Positions 63,297 to 64,000 of a DNA stretch of 64,000 nucleotides are shown here, in pieces (the stretch's first letter is position 1; every line of letters begins with the position of its first letter). The DNA is from Fratercula arctica (taxonomy: Eukaryota; Chordata; Aves; Charadriiformes; Alcidae). Location of the stretch: the NCBI GenBank assembly GCA_947846985.1, contig CANTUZ010000003.1:53702096-53766095 (forward strand), given 5' to 3'. A program made the translations under genes and the position numbers. Under the pieces are notes generated by a model. The model ran no database searches and was not told where the DNA came from. It was given only the letters and a program-made list of their open reading frames with translations.

Positions 63297-64000
63297 ATGC
63301 TTTTCTGTTTCATTATTGTCACTGTGTTTACGATGATATACAATGCTTTTTGCTCTTCGGTAACAGCATACTAAAATTTTATATGGCACTGTTCTCCACC
63401 TTTAGTATATTCTCTGTGTGTGGGAGTGTGTGTGTGTAAACTAGATTAGGTAACTACTTAACACAATAACAAAAGCAGTACTTTGAAAGCTTTGCAGCAA
63501 GCATGACGAGAGTCAGTACATGGTAGTGAAAACAGTGCCATGCTTGTTACAATATGAAATTGAGAGTATATGAGCAATCTCTTGATTGTGAGATGCTCCT
63601 AACACTCTCACTTGCAACTGAAGGTGCTTTGTGCAGTGTTGATGCGTACAATGGAAACAAAAGATGAAGAAAAGAACAAAAGATAAAGGGTCTAATTTCT
63701 ACCCTGTTTACATAAAAACTTCATGAGCCTAAGGCACAAAGTTCGTTTATACTGGAGCAGTGTGTGGCCCGTAGGTTTCCAACAAGAAAGGAAGAAGCAA
63801 CTCTTGTCATTCCTTCACAAGTTCAGATGAGTTGAGCCTCCTGGTCCTTTCTGTGCCAGCACCAAGCTGACCCTGCTGTGCAGAGCTCGCTCTCTGCTTG
63901 ATTGTAACCCCAGTCTAACTCAATGGAGGAAAAAAATGGATTTGAGAGCACTTAACCATGAGAGCTCATTGCACCAAGGTGGCACTGTTCTTTTAGTGAG

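Larger units (their letters stand above)
58626..64000. other. AT-rich non-coding stretch, probably intron 1
   Basis: No supported exon to the end of the window. It includes a perfect 12-bp inverted repeat at 59199-59267, T runs at 60990-61004 and 61235-61248, an A run near 59791-59802, a GC-richer patch at 61680-61930, an 18-bp tandem duplication at 63261-63296, and a short GT-rich tract at 63413-63437. The open frames around 61600-62085 come from the GC-richer patch and have no pairing splice sites. Confidence 0.5.

Overview
The window looks like a piece of a bird chromosome. The evidence is several truncated CR1 LINE copies carrying the typical avian 3'-end wording, seen here in reverse complement with the 'tcatagaa' end on the left. 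They sit in AT-rich, intron- or intergenic-like DNA, with one sharp GC-rich CpG-island promoter. The clean CR1 copy near 49.5 kb fits a crown bird. I cannot name the species.

Layout. Positions 1-55.3 kb hold no protein-coding exon that I can defend. Most open frames there are short, lack codon or splice support, and are about as many as chance predicts. This stretch holds one old degenerate dispersed repeat (about 5.93-6.34 kb), CR1 fragments (12.3-13.0, 37.0-37.2, 43.8-44.8 and 49.5-49.9 kb, all with their sense strand on minus), a 213-bp direct repeat present twice 656 bp apart (21.10 and 21.75 kb), a small 31-bp minisatellite near 31 kb, a CA microsatellite near 10.0 kb, many A/T homopolymer runs, and a GC-elevated patch at 26.8-27.9 kb.

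A CpG island at about 55.33-56.56 kb contains the only convincing gene start. It is a plus-strand first coding exon (55911-56009, 33 codons) in good Kozak context, ending in a strong GTGAGT donor at a phase-0 boundary. A 14-codon upstream ORF lies just before it. A second CAG|GTGAGG donor 400 bp upstream suggests an alternative first exon. I could not identify the gene from the 33 residues.

The DNA from 56.6 to 64 kb is most simply the start of intron 1. It holds another CR1 fragment (58.4 kb) and an odd 0.3-kb segment near 57.2-57.4 kb, which has acceptor-like sites on both strands and, on minus, an open frame ending in a stop followed by AATAAA. No tRNA, rRNA, CRISPR or prokaryotic feature is present. 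I found no clear novel system. The best leads are the 57.2-kb segment, the 21-kb duplicated unit and the alternative promoter arrangement.
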